From positions 1 through 64,000 of the forward strand of contig NZ_KB894647.1 in assembly GCF_000374585.1 (NCBI RefSeq): a stretch of DNA of 64,000 nucleotides, given 5' to 3'. Both the position numbers and the translations under genes were made by a program. Positions 28,068 to 36,329 of this stretch are shown in pieces; within the stretch, counting starts at the first letter, position 1; every line of letters starts with the position of its first letter. The notes beneath the pieces were generated by a model. It saw only the letters and a program-made list of their open reading frames with translations, ran no database searches and had not been told where the DNA came from. The DNA comes from Phocaeicola barnesiae DSM 18169 = JCM 13652. Lineage in GTDB: Bacteria; Bacteroidota; Bacteroidia; Bacteroidales; Bacteroidaceae.

Positions 28068-28075
28068 AAATGTAC
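28068..28075 (-). promoter_or_regulatory. -7 box for the ACT-PFL operon
   Basis: TACATTTG on the minus strand matches TAnnTTTG, 26 bases before the start at 28042. The -33 element is unclear. Confidence 0.4.
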
Positions 28076-28256
28076 AAACTTTATTGGTTCCACGTATCTT
28101 AAACAGGATTTTTTTGTCACATTTATATCCATATGTCTATATTACGTTTCAAGTGAAATCATTTTGTCCAAACTATTCATACCAAAGGACATTTACAAAG
28201 AGCCTTTGCCTCGACTTTGAAGCGACAGCTATTTTCACAGACGCATCCATTGTTCC

Positions 28257-28305
28257 ACAAAAAAACAGGGAATCAGGCCATACCTGCATACAGCCTGATT
28301 CCCTG
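28257..28305 (-). terminator. Intrinsic terminator after the threonine dehydrogenase gene
   Basis: A perfect 13-bp stem, CAGGGAATCAGGC (28266-28278) with GCCTGATTCCCTG (28293-28305), is followed on the minus strand by a run of seven T. Confidence 0.85.
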
Positions 28306-28330
28306 ACGGAAAATCCGATGACAAATAATA

Positions 28331-29296
28331 TTATTTCTTAGCGTCGATCAAACGTTCTTTCAGTTTAGCCAACATATCACGGGTCATTGAATCCAAATCA
28401 TATTCCGGTTTCCAGCCCCATTCTTCACGGGCGCAAGTATCGTCCAATGAATTCGGCCATGATTCAGCGATAGTCTGACGCAAAGGATCCACTTCGTATT
28501 CCATCTTGAAGTCCGGCACATACTTCTTGATGCTGTTATAAATAATTTCCGGATCAAAACTCATGGAAGCGATATTGAATGAGTTACGGTGTACAAACTT
28601 AGATGGGTCTGCTTCCATGATTTCGATAGCGGCACGCAAACCATCAGGCATATACATCATATCCATGAATGTACCTGCAGCAATCGGACATTTGAAGGTT
28701 TCACCCTTTACCGCTGAATAATAAATATCAACAGCATAATCGGTTGTACCACCACCCGGAGGTGTCACGTAAGAAATCAAACCCGGGAAGCGTACAGAAC
28801 GTGTATCAACACCGAAACGGATATTATAATAATCACTCAACAACTCACCTGAAACCTTTGTAACACCATACATGGTTCTCGGGTTACGGATAGTATCCTG
28901 CGGAGTCTTGTCTTTCGGTGTATTATTGCCGAAAACACCGATTGAACTCGGAGTAAATACAGCACAATGCATTTCGCGGGCAACTTCCAGCACATTGAAA
29001 AGGCCGCCCATACCGATTTTCCAAGCCAACTGAGGTTTAGCCTCTGCTACAGCCGACAACAGGGCAGCCAAATTATATATTGTATCAATCTTGTAACGAG
29101 AAACAGTTTCTGCAATCTGCTGTTCATTGGTAATATCCACAATAGCAGAAGGACCAGATTCCAGCAATTCCCCTTTCGGTTCTGCTCCCGGAATATATCC
29201 AGCAACCACATTGTTTCCACCGTAAATACCTCTCAATTTCATTGTCAGTTCAGATCCGATCTGTCCGGTTGAACCGATAATCAATATATTCTTCAT
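28331..29296 (-). CDS. SDR-type L-threonine 3-dehydrogenase
   Basis: 321 residues. Extended SDR/epimerase fold: NAD loop GSTGQIG (8-14), active-site Tyr143 and Lys147 in MYGVTK, and a Ser/Thr-rich FTPSSIGVFG stretch. Members with this sequence oxidise L-threonine to 2-amino-3-ketobutyrate with NAD. Divergent neighbour kbl encodes the next enzyme, which strongly supports the assignment over a UDP-sugar epimerase. A strong terminator lies downstream. Confidence 0.87.
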   Translation of the reverse strand: MKNILIIGSTGQIGSELTMKLRGIYGGNNVVAGYIPGAEPKGELLESGPSAIVDITNEQQIAETVSRYKIDTIYNLAALLSAVAEAKPQLAWKIGMGGLFNVLEVAREMHCAVFTPSSIGVFGNNTPKDKTPQDTIRNPRTMYGVTKVSGELLSDYYNIRFGVDTRSVRFPGLISYVTPPGGGTTDYAVDIYYSAVKGETFKCPIAAGTFMDMMYMPDGLRAAIEIMEADPSKFVHRNSFNIASMSFDPEIIYNSIKKYVPDFKMEYEVDPLRQTIAESWPNSLDDTCAREEWGWKPEYDLDSMTRDMLAKLKERLIDAKK

Positions 29297-29326
29297 CTTA
29301 CATTAGAACTTTAAGTTATTTGTCAA

Positions 29327-29334
29327 CAAAGGTA
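29327..29334 (-). promoter_or_regulatory. -7 box for the threonine dehydrogenase gene
   Basis: TACCTTTG on the minus strand matches TAnnTTTG, 31 bases before the start at 29296. No good -33 box at standard spacing. Confidence 0.4.
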
Positions 29335-29522
29335 GAAGAAAAAAATTGTTTCAATGTGATTTTCTTGTTTTTTTTCATTCATTTCTCAAAAAAAAATATG
29401 AACTTTGTTTCGCTCAAGTTGAAAAAATGAACTTATCCGCAGGAAGCAATTAAATTGTTTCTGTATTTATAGCTTTTTATTTAAAACGATTAAACAATTT
29501 CAACCTATTAAATAACATCAAT

Positions 29523-30713
29523 ATGTACGGAAAATTTAAGGATTTCTTAGCACAGGAACTGGACAATATCAAAGCTGCCGGTCTGTACAAGAACGAAAGA
29601 ATCATTACCACTCCACAGCGTGCCGACATCAAAGTAAATGCCGGAAGCGATGTATTAAACTTTTGTGCCAACAATTACCTAGGCCTTTCTGACAACAAAC
29701 GCCTGATTGAAGCTGCCAAAGCCGCCATGGACTCTCATGGCTACGGTATGTCATCCGTTCGCTTCATCTGCGGAACCCAAGATCTGCACAAGCAACTTGA
29801 AGCTGCCATTTCCGATTATTTCAAGACAGAAGACACCATCCTGTATGCAGCCTGCTTCGATGCCAACGGTGGTCTGTTTGAACCGCTCTTCACCGATGAA
29901 GATGCCATCATTTCAGATGCCTTGAACCACGCATCCATCATCGACGGTGTACGTCTGTGCAAGGCTAAACGTTACCGTTATGCCAATGCAGACATGGCTG
30001 ACCTGGAACGTTGCCTGCAGGAAGCTCAAGCACAACGTCACCGTATCATCGCTACCGACGGTGTATTCTCAATGGATGGAAACGTTGCACCGATGGATAA
30101 GATCTGTGAACTGGCAGAAAAATACGATACCCTTGTTATGGTAGACGAATCTCACTCTGCAGGAGTTGTCGGCCCAACAGGACACGGCGTAGCAGAACAA
30201 TACAACTGCTACGGACGTATCGATATCTTTACCGGAACATTGGGTAAAGCATTCGGTGGTGCCATGGGTGGTTTCACAACCGGTAAGAAAGAAATCATTG
30301 ATATGCTCCGCCAGCGCTCACGTCCATACCTGTTCTCTAACTCTGTAGCTCCGGCTATTGTTGGTGCCAGTCTTGAAATGTTCAAGATGCTGAAAGAAAG
30401 CGATGCCCTGCACACCAAACTGATGGACAATGTCACTTATTTCCGCGACAAGATGTTGGCTGCCGGCTTCGATATCAAACCGACTCAATCAGCGATCTGC
30501 GCCGTAATGCTGTACGATGCTAAATTGTCACAAGACTTTGCCGCCAAGATGCAGGAAGAAGGCATTTATGTAACCGGATTCTACTACCCGGTTGTACCGA
30601 AAGGCCAAGCACGTATCCGTGTACAATTGTCTGCCGGCCATGAAAAGGAACACCTCGACAAAGCCATTGCCGCCTTCATCAAAGTTGGTAAGGAATTAGG
30701 CGTTATCAAATAA
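29523..30713 (+). CDS. kbl: 2-amino-3-ketobutyrate CoA ligase (glycine C-acetyltransferase)
   Basis: 396 residues. Splits 2-amino-3-ketobutyrate with CoA into glycine and acetyl-CoA. Alpha-oxoamine synthase of PLP fold type I: NNYLGLSDN, GMSSVRFICGTQDLHKQLE, DESHSAGVVGPTGHG, and the PLP-binding Lys242 in FTGTLGKAFGGAMGG. Length and motifs match Kbl rather than BioF or serine palmitoyltransferase, and the divergent dehydrogenase supports this. Confidence 0.93.
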   Translation: MYGKFKDFLAQELDNIKAAGLYKNERIITTPQRADIKVNAGSDVLNFCANNYLGLSDNKRLIEAAKAAMDSHGYGMSSVRFICGTQDLHKQLEAAISDYFKTEDTILYAACFDANGGLFEPLFTDEDAIISDALNHASIIDGVRLCKAKRYRYANADMADLERCLQEAQAQRHRIIATDGVFSMDGNVAPMDKICELAEKYDTLVMVDESHSAGVVGPTGHGVAEQYNCYGRIDIFTGTLGKAFGGAMGGFTTGKKEIIDMLRQRSRPYLFSNSVAPAIVGASLEMFKMLKESDALHTKLMDNVTYFRDKMLAAGFDIKPTQSAICAVMLYDAKLSQDFAAKMQEEGIYVTGFYYPVVPKGQARIRVQLSAGHEKEHLDKAIAAFIKVGKELGVIK

Positions 30714-30751
30714 ATGTTCAAGTAACAAAGGAATCACTTTTTTAGTATAGA

Positions 30752-30790
30752 CAGAGGGTGCGTCAGCCATGATGCATCCTCTGTTCTTTT
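30752..30790 (+). terminator. Terminator after kbl
   Basis: CAGAGGGTGC (30752-30761) pairs with GCATCCTCTG (30774-30783) with one wobble, followed by TTCTTTT. Confidence 0.6.
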
Positions 30791-31268
30791 GATACCCCCT
30801 TCCTATAACCGGCTCTTCCCCCAACAGCTGAATCAAAGTGAAACAAGTCATATATCATTGAAATGCCAAACAGCAATCCGGTATTCATTTTCCAAGACTT
30901 TTCCAGCGCCCGTTACACCTCACTTCCGCATCCCTCACGCATTATATACAGGGTTTCTTTTGCCAGTCAAATCCTTTGACAAAGCTCCATTGAGTTCACA
31001 GGCTATAAGAGCAAGGCAACAGAAGCATCAAACCGTCTCTAACCGGAAAGATTCTATCGAAAGCAGCTGTTTTCTCAAATTTTATACTTACTTTTGTCAT
31101 ATCAGTGATTGTTTTACAACACAAAGTAAAACAAATGCTCCATGAAGGACATCTTTTACATTGATATTATCCAAGCCGTTATGTTCAACTGGCTATGCCA
31201 GGGTAAGATATATGATATGATAAACCGTAACTAGAGAAACGATTCATAAACCAACAAACCTAATTCAC
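30791..31268. other. Long intergenic region upstream of the fucosidase
   Basis: About 480 bases with no convincing gene; a 118-codon forward frame (30789-31145) has no family-like content and overlaps the candidate promoter box. TACTTTTG at 31089-31096 could be a -7 box, leaving a leader of about 165 bases. No structured RNA was recognised. Confidence 0.35.
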
Positions 31269-32621
31269 ATGAAAAAAAATTTACTTGTATCTGCTTTAGT
31301 AAGTTCTTTCCTGTTATCACCACTGACAGCCGGAAGCCAGGAAACACAATCTGCTGCCACATCGGGAGACAAGGAAAAACGTATGGAATGGTTTGCAGAT
31401 GCTAAGTTGGGCATCTTCATCCATTGGGGAATCTATTCCGTAAAAGGAGTATCAGAAAGCTGGTCTTTCTTCAACAATTATCTTCCTTACGAAGAATACA
31501 TGAAACAGGAAGAAGGATTCACAGCCTCCAAATACGATCCGAAAGAATGGGTAGACTTGATCAAGGAAAGTGGTGCACGATACACCGTCATCACGACCAA
31601 ACACCACGATGGAGTAGCTTTATGGGATACCAAAGCAGGCGATTTGAGTGTGGTCAAGCAAACGCCTGCCCAGAAAGACCTGCTGGATCCGTTCGTAAAG
31701 GAAGTACGCAAACATGACCTCAAGCTCGGTTTCTATTACTCCTTGTTAGACTGGTCGCATCCCGACTATCCGAACAAGACCCGCACAGAAGTCCGTTACA
31801 AAGATGACCCGGAGCGCTGGAGCCGCTTCTGCAAATTCAACTTCGCCCAGTTGAAAGAATTGAACGAAACCTGGAAACCGGACCTATACTGGTTCGACGG
31901 CGACTGGGAACAGAGTGCTGAGGCCTGGAATTCGAAAGGTATTGTCGATCTGTTACGCTCTACCAATCCGGGAGTCATCATCAATTCCCGCATTCAGGGT
32001 TACGGCGACTATGCGACTCCGGAACAAGGTGTCCCTGTGGTACGCCCGAAAGACAATTATTGGGAACTTTGCATGACCATGAACGATTCATGGGGCTACC
32101 AGCATACCGACAAGAACTACAAATCGCCGTACATCCTGCTCCGTACATTTGTAGATTGTCTGAGTATGGGCGGTAACCTGCTGCTGGACATCGGTCCGAA
32201 ACCGGATGGAACCATTCCGGAAGAGCAAGTTGCCATTCTGAAAGAGTTCGGCCGTTGGACCACCAAGCACAAGGAAGCCATTTACGATACCCGTGCCGGT
32301 ATTCCGAACGAACATTTCCAAGGTTATACCACATTGAGCAAAGCCAAAGACATTCTGTACCTTTATCTGCCTTATCGCCCGAACGGTCCGATAGAAGTCA
32401 AGGGGCTGATGAACAAAGTGAACCGTGTGTGGGTAGTAGGTAACGGTGCCATGCTGAATTACAAGGTATACAACAAGAACTACTGGAACGAAGTTCCGGG
32501 TAACCTGTATATCGATGTACCGGAACACGTTCAGGATGAACAGATTACCGTCATCGCCGTTTTGTTGGACGGTCCAATCAAGCTATACCGCGGTGAAGGT
32601 CAGGTAATTTCAAGCAACTAA
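31269..32621 (+). CDS. Secreted alpha-L-fucosidase (GH29)
   Basis: 450 residues with a signal peptide (LLVSALVSSFLLSPLTAGSQ). GH29 barrel: FADAKLGIFIHWGIYSVKGVSE at the start, KHHDG (111-115), YYSLLDWSHPDY, and the nucleophile Asp210 in LYWFDGDW. GGNLLLDIGPKPDGTIP marks the end of the barrel, and a short beta-sandwich follows. It removes alpha-linked L-fucose from glycans such as mucin or milk oligosaccharides in the periplasm. A CBM9-like protein follows after 23 bases. No SusC/SusD pair adjoins. Confidence 0.9.
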   Translation: MKKNLLVSALVSSFLLSPLTAGSQETQSAATSGDKEKRMEWFADAKLGIFIHWGIYSVKGVSESWSFFNNYLPYEEYMKQEEGFTASKYDPKEWVDLIKESGARYTVITTKHHDGVALWDTKAGDLSVVKQTPAQKDLLDPFVKEVRKHDLKLGFYYSLLDWSHPDYPNKTRTEVRYKDDPERWSRFCKFNFAQLKELNETWKPDLYWFDGDWEQSAEAWNSKGIVDLLRSTNPGVIINSRIQGYGDYATPEQGVPVVRPKDNYWELCMTMNDSWGYQHTDKNYKSPYILLRTFVDCLSMGGNLLLDIGPKPDGTIPEEQVAILKEFGRWTTKHKEAIYDTRAGIPNEHFQGYTTLSKAKDILYLYLPYRPNGPIEVKGLMNKVNRVWVVGNGAMLNYKVYNKNYWNEVPGNLYIDVPEHVQDEQITVIAVLLDGPIKLYRGEGQVISSN

Positions 32622-32644
32622 CCCATAATTTACAATATGAAAAT

Positions 32645-33709
32645 ATGAAAAAGCTCATATATACTTGCCTGCTGGCGATAACCGCCCTGCCGGCAGCCTC
32701 ACAAAGTCTTTTCGAAAAATACGAACGGTTTCTGACCGAACCGAGAACCTATACCTGCTTCCGGACTACCGAAGCCTTGAATATAGACGGTAAGCTGGAC
32801 GAAAGCTCTTGGCTGAAAGCAGTTCCTACCGAACCGTTTGTAGACATCAGTGGAGAAGGTTTCCCGACTCCCAAGTATGAAACTACAGCCAAGATGCTAT
32901 GGGATGACGACTATCTGTATATCGGTGCCGTTCTGGAAGAAGACAACATCAAAGCCAAACTGACCCAACGGGATACCATCATCTATTACGACAATGATTT
33001 CGAAGTTTTCATCGATCCGGACAACAACGGACAAGGCTATTTCGAATTTGAGACCAACGCCCGTGGTGTGTTATTCGACCTGATACTCGACAAGCCCTAC
33101 CGCACCGGCGGAAGCTTCCTCATTCCCTGGGACTGCAAGGACATCAAACTGGCCATCCACCACGAAGGCACATTGAACAATCCGACAGATAAGGATAAGT
33201 ACTGGAGTGTGGAAATGGCAATTCCTCACCAGGCCATCACATGGAACTTCGAAAACCCGCTGAAAGCCGGAAACATCTGGCGTATCAATTTCTCCCGTGT
33301 GCAATGGCTGAAAGAAAAAGGACCGGAAGAAAACTGGGTATGGACGCCGACAGGAAAAGTAGACATGCACATGCCCGACCGCTGGGGCTATCTGTATCTG
33401 GCCGACAGTCCGGTAGGAAGCAGAATCAGAGTAGACTGGGCGCCAACCTGTCCCTCTTCCATCTATAAACTGATGTGGGCCATGTTCTATGCCCAGCTGG
33501 ATGCGTATGCACAGAATCACAGCTACCAGCAAAACATTGACCAGTTCGCGATTACAGACAAGGAACGTGAAGGATTGCCAACGGGAACACAGATTGACCT
33601 CGAGGCTTCACCGAATCTATACCGCATTTCCGTAACCGACCCGAACACCCAGACCCGTTACCTGCTGAACAATGAAGGACGGTTCTGGAGTGAAAAAATA
33701 AGTCAGTAA
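32645..33709 (+). CDS. Secreted CBM9-like carbohydrate-binding protein
   Basis: 354 residues with a signal peptide (LIYTCLLAITALPAAS). Residues about 45-250 form a family-9-like sugar-binding sandwich: LNIDGKLDESSWLKAVPTEPF, MLWDDDYLYIGAVLEE, IYYDNDFEVFIDPDNNG, EMAIPHQAI and WRINFSRVQW. No hydrolase motif. Probably binds the glycan attacked by the adjacent fucosidase (same operon, 23-base gap). Confidence 0.78.
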   Translation: MKKLIYTCLLAITALPAASQSLFEKYERFLTEPRTYTCFRTTEALNIDGKLDESSWLKAVPTEPFVDISGEGFPTPKYETTAKMLWDDDYLYIGAVLEEDNIKAKLTQRDTIIYYDNDFEVFIDPDNNGQGYFEFETNARGVLFDLILDKPYRTGGSFLIPWDCKDIKLAIHHEGTLNNPTDKDKYWSVEMAIPHQAITWNFENPLKAGNIWRINFSRVQWLKEKGPEENWVWTPTGKVDMHMPDRWGYLYLADSPVGSRIRVDWAPTCPSSIYKLMWAMFYAQLDAYAQNHSYQQNIDQFAITDKEREGLPTGTQIDLEASPNLYRISVTDPNTQTRYLLNNEGRFWSEKISQ

Positions 33710-33758
33710 GTCCATAAAGTCTGTATTCCCATCAGGTATATAGAACCACCTGAAAAGG

Positions 33759-33808
33759 AATGTCCCTTCTTCCGTTTCCTGTCATGGCAACCCGAAAGAA
33801 GGGACATT
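33759..33808. terminator. Bidirectional terminator between CBM9-like gene and mazG
   Basis: A perfect 13-bp stem: arms 33759-33771 (AATGTCCCTTCTT) and 33796-33808 (AAGAAGGGACATT). Confidence 0.75.
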
Positions 33809-33834
33809 TCTTATATTCCTGAAACCGTCCGGCA

Positions 33835-34620
33835 TCAAAGTCCTTTACGTTTGGCCTCGTTCCATATTTCATCCATTTCGGCCAATGTCATTTCATTCAG
33901 ATTCTTTCCAGCCTTGATGGTATGCTCCTCCAGGTAATTGAACCGGCGGATGAACTTCTGGTTGGTCCGCTCCAGCGCATTGTCCGGATTAATCTTGTAA
34001 AGACGGGCCGCGTTGATAAGACTGAACAGAACATCACCGAATTCCGCTTCAGCCTTTTCCTTATCCATCTGCTCCACTTCAGCCTCGAATTCACCGATTT
34101 CTTCCTTCACTTTGGTCCAGACCTGCTGCCGTTCCTCCCAATCGAAACCTACGTTACGGGCCTTATCCTGGATTCGGTACGCCTTTATCAGAGAAGGAAG
34201 CGCCTGCGGTACCCCACTCAACACCGATTTGTTTCCATCCTTTTCCTTCAGCTTTATCTGTTCCCAGTTTTCCGAAACCTTTTCAGCCGTATCCGCCTTC
34301 ACTTCGCCGAAAACATGCGGATGACGGAAAATCAGCTTGTCGCACAATTTGTCACACACATCCTTGATATCGAAATCGCCGGTTTCGCTACCGATCTTCG
34401 CGTAAAAGACCACATGCAGCAAGACGTCGCCAAGTTCCTTACAGATATCCTTCTTGTCATCTTTCATCAAGGCGTCACAAAGTTCGTACACCTCTTCTAT
34501 GGTATTGGGGCGTAGGCTCTCGTTAGTCTGCTTTCTGTCCCACGGACATTTCACACGCAATTCGTCCAGTACATCGAGCAACCGTCCGAATGCCTCCATC
34601 TTTTCTTCTTTCGTATGCAT
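33835..34620 (-). CDS. mazG: Nucleoside triphosphate pyrophosphohydrolase MazG
   Basis: 261 residues from the ATG at 34620 (MHTKEEKMEAFGRLLDVLDELR). An ATG at 34632 is possible but lies only about 5 bases from the expected transcript start. Hydrolyses NTPs to NMP and pyrophosphate. Two MazG repeats: CPWDRKQTNESLRPNTIEEVYELCDAL with KELGDVLLHVVFYAKI (EExxE...ExxD metal site), and the second around EIGEFEAEVEQ, KAEAEFGDVLFSLINAAR. Length fits the two-domain enterobacterial/Bacteroides MazG. Confidence 0.92.
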   Translation of the reverse strand: MHTKEEKMEAFGRLLDVLDELRVKCPWDRKQTNESLRPNTIEEVYELCDALMKDDKKDICKELGDVLLHVVFYAKIGSETGDFDIKDVCDKLCDKLIFRHPHVFGEVKADTAEKVSENWEQIKLKEKDGNKSVLSGVPQALPSLIKAYRIQDKARNVGFDWEERQQVWTKVKEEIGEFEAEVEQMDKEKAEAEFGDVLFSLINAARLYKINPDNALERTNQKFIRRFNYLEEHTIKAGKNLNEMTLAEMDEIWNEAKRKGL

Positions 34621-34643
34621 AATTCGTTTCATTAAAGACCCTG

Positions 34644-34651
34644 CAAAAGTA
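34644..34651 (-). promoter_or_regulatory. -7 box for mazG
   Basis: TACTTTTG on the minus strand matches TAnnTTTG and places transcription start close to 34637, which favours the ATG at 34620. Confidence 0.4.
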
Positions 34652-34689
34652 ATGAAAAACTATGAAAAGGTGATACACATTTCCGATTC

Positions 34690-35970
34690 TCACTCCAAAG
34701 TTGTCCCTTTCCGGGCTTTCCAGTAAGCCAGATGCTTGGGACTTCCCACCACCTGCGAAGTATAGATACCGGTATGACCGGAAAAAAGATAAGCGGCTAC
34801 ACAGGCAATACCCAGATAAATACCCGCTTCGATGCCGAAAAGCTCGATACCCATCAGCGTACAGGCTATCGGCGTATTGGTAGCTCCGGCAAAGACTGCC
34901 ACAAAACCTAATCCGGCCAGGAAAGAGACAGGTAAAGGCAACAACGCCGACAATGCGCTGCCCAGCGTAGCACCGACAAAGAAAAGCGGCGTCACCTCTC
35001 CCCCTTTGAATCCTACCCCGATGGTAAACGTAGTGAGCAACAGTTTCAACAGGAAATCGTACCACATCTGCACCTCCGTAAAGGAGCTGACAATCACCGG
35101 AACACCCAGACCGATATACTTGGTCGTCCCCATCAGCCAGACACACAGGGCAATACAGATACCTCCCAGCAAGGGACGGAAAGGAGCGTATGGCACATAT
35201 TTCTTGGCCAACCCGCTCCAGAAACCGATGGAACGTGAAAAAAGCATGGCGGTCAATCCGAACAGCAGACTTGCCAACAGCACCCAAAGCAACGTCTGAA
35301 TATTCAGCCCCGGCACTTCGCTCATGGTGTAGACTGTATGCTCCACCCCCCAGGCATGACAGGCATAATGGGCAAAAAAGGCCGAAAGGAAAATAGGCAG
35401 TATCGCATCGTAACGCATACGTCCCACCACGATGACCTCCAGGGCGAAGACAGCCCCGGCCAAAGGAGTACCGAATACCGACGCAAAACCGGCACCGATA
35501 CCTATCTGTACCATAATCTTGCGGTCGTACGGATGCATCTTGAAGAAACGGGACAGGAAATCGGCTATAGCCCCTCCCATCTGCACACCGGTACCTTCGC
35601 GTCCTGCCGAACCTCCGAAGAGATGTGTCAGTACCGTACCGATATAGACCAACGGAGCCATCTTGAAAGGAATGATATTGCGGGAAGTACGGATTTCTTC
35701 AATCAGAAAATTATTTCCGCGGGCAGCCGTACCTGCCAGGTAATGATACATCAGCCCGATGAACAGTCCGGCCAAAGGCAACAGACCGATGATCCAGACA
35801 TGACTCTCCCGGTATTCCGTGGCCCAAGCCAGAGAATAAAGCAACAAGGCGGAAGCCGAACCAATCAGCCCACCGGTAACGGCCGTCAAGACCAGCCATT
35901 TCAAACAATACCCGAAAACGACTTCTTCGAAACGGGCCCAACGAAGACAATTCTTTAGTTTTTCTTTCAT
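34690..35970 (-). CDS. CLC-F type fluoride/proton antiporter
   Basis: 426 residues, about 10-12 membrane segments. Three filter motifs differ from chloride CLCs in the way described for the fluoride-specific CLC-F clade: GNNFL (85-89) replaces GSGIP, GREGT (123-127, gating Glu125) replaces GKEGP, and GGEVTP (323-328) replaces GxFxP. It would export fluoride in exchange for protons. Directly upstream on the same strand lies a fluoride riboswitch aptamer, giving independent support. The usual annotation as voltage-gated chloride channel would be misleading. Confidence 0.85.
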   Translation of the reverse strand: MKEKLKNCLRWARFEEVVFGYCLKWLVLTAVTGGLIGSASALLLYSLAWATEYRESHVWIIGLLPLAGLFIGLMYHYLAGTAARGNNFLIEEIRTSRNIIPFKMAPLVYIGTVLTHLFGGSAGREGTGVQMGGAIADFLSRFFKMHPYDRKIMVQIGIGAGFASVFGTPLAGAVFALEVIVVGRMRYDAILPIFLSAFFAHYACHAWGVEHTVYTMSEVPGLNIQTLLWVLLASLLFGLTAMLFSRSIGFWSGLAKKYVPYAPFRPLLGGICIALCVWLMGTTKYIGLGVPVIVSSFTEVQMWYDFLLKLLLTTFTIGVGFKGGEVTPLFFVGATLGSALSALLPLPVSFLAGLGFVAVFAGATNTPIACTLMGIELFGIEAGIYLGIACVAAYLFSGHTGIYTSQVVGSPKHLAYWKARKGTTLE

Positions 35971-36082
35971 ATATCCGATAACTTCTATAATTACTATTCA
36001 ACAGTGAGCCTTCATGTTATCAGACAAAGACAAGGAGAAACAGCCACAAGCCTCCTGCCCGTTCTGCATACAGAACCGACTC

Positions 36083-36141
36083 ACGACAGGAACTATCAGC
36101 TATTTTCTTAGCGGTTTATGACAGGGAAGTCCCATTCCCTT
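36083..36141 (-). promoter_or_regulatory. Fluoride (crcB-motif) riboswitch aptamer
   Basis: Read on the minus strand from 36140. P1: AGGGA (36140-36136) pairs with UCCCU (36127-36123) around the 8-base loop AUGGGACU. The loop bases GGGACU (36133-36128) pair with AGUUCC (36094-36089), a pseudoknot of six pairs. Between them lie AUAAACC and a hairpin GCUA-AGAAAA-UAGC (36112-36099) followed by UGAU. Helix lengths, loop sizes and the AAAC and CUGAU bases agree with the Thermotoga petrophila aptamer as I recall it. The aptamer starts about where transcription from the promoter at 36152-36183 would start. Downstream, CCUGUC (36090-36085) can pair with GGCAGG, a possible expression platform. Confidence 0.85.
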
Positions 36142-36151
36142 TTAGCAGCTG

Positions 36152-36183
36152 CAAAATTAAGCACTTCCTTCCAATTGAACAAA
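36152..36183 (-). promoter_or_regulatory. Promoter of the fluoride riboswitch-CLC-F transcript
   Basis: TTTG (36183-36180), a 20-base spacer and TAATTTTG (36159-36152) match the Bacteroides consensus. The predicted transcript carries a leader of about 175 bases holding the riboswitch. Confidence 0.7.
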
Positions 36184-36329
36184 ATTCACGACAATTTTCT
36201 ACCGGACTTTCCATCGACAGGCCAACTGAAGTTTTTTTTCAAAAAAGTGTCCTTCTTCTGTTACAAAAACAGGAGGTGCATCGTCTAATCATACAAAAGA
36301 AGACATAAACCGAATAAAAGACAAAAGAA

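Noticed and set aside
28331-29296. UDP-glucose 4-epimerase
   Set aside because: The fold is shared, but the divergent kbl gene and the sequence pattern fit the SDR-type threonine dehydrogenase.
30789-31145. 118-codon forward ORF upstream of the fucosidase
   Set aside because: No recognisable motif, begins in the kbl terminator and covers a candidate promoter box; treated as chance.
34690-35970. Ordinary voltage-gated chloride channel
   Set aside because: The chloride filter motifs GSGIP and GxFxP are absent and replaced by CLC-F type motifs, and a fluoride aptamer precedes the gene.
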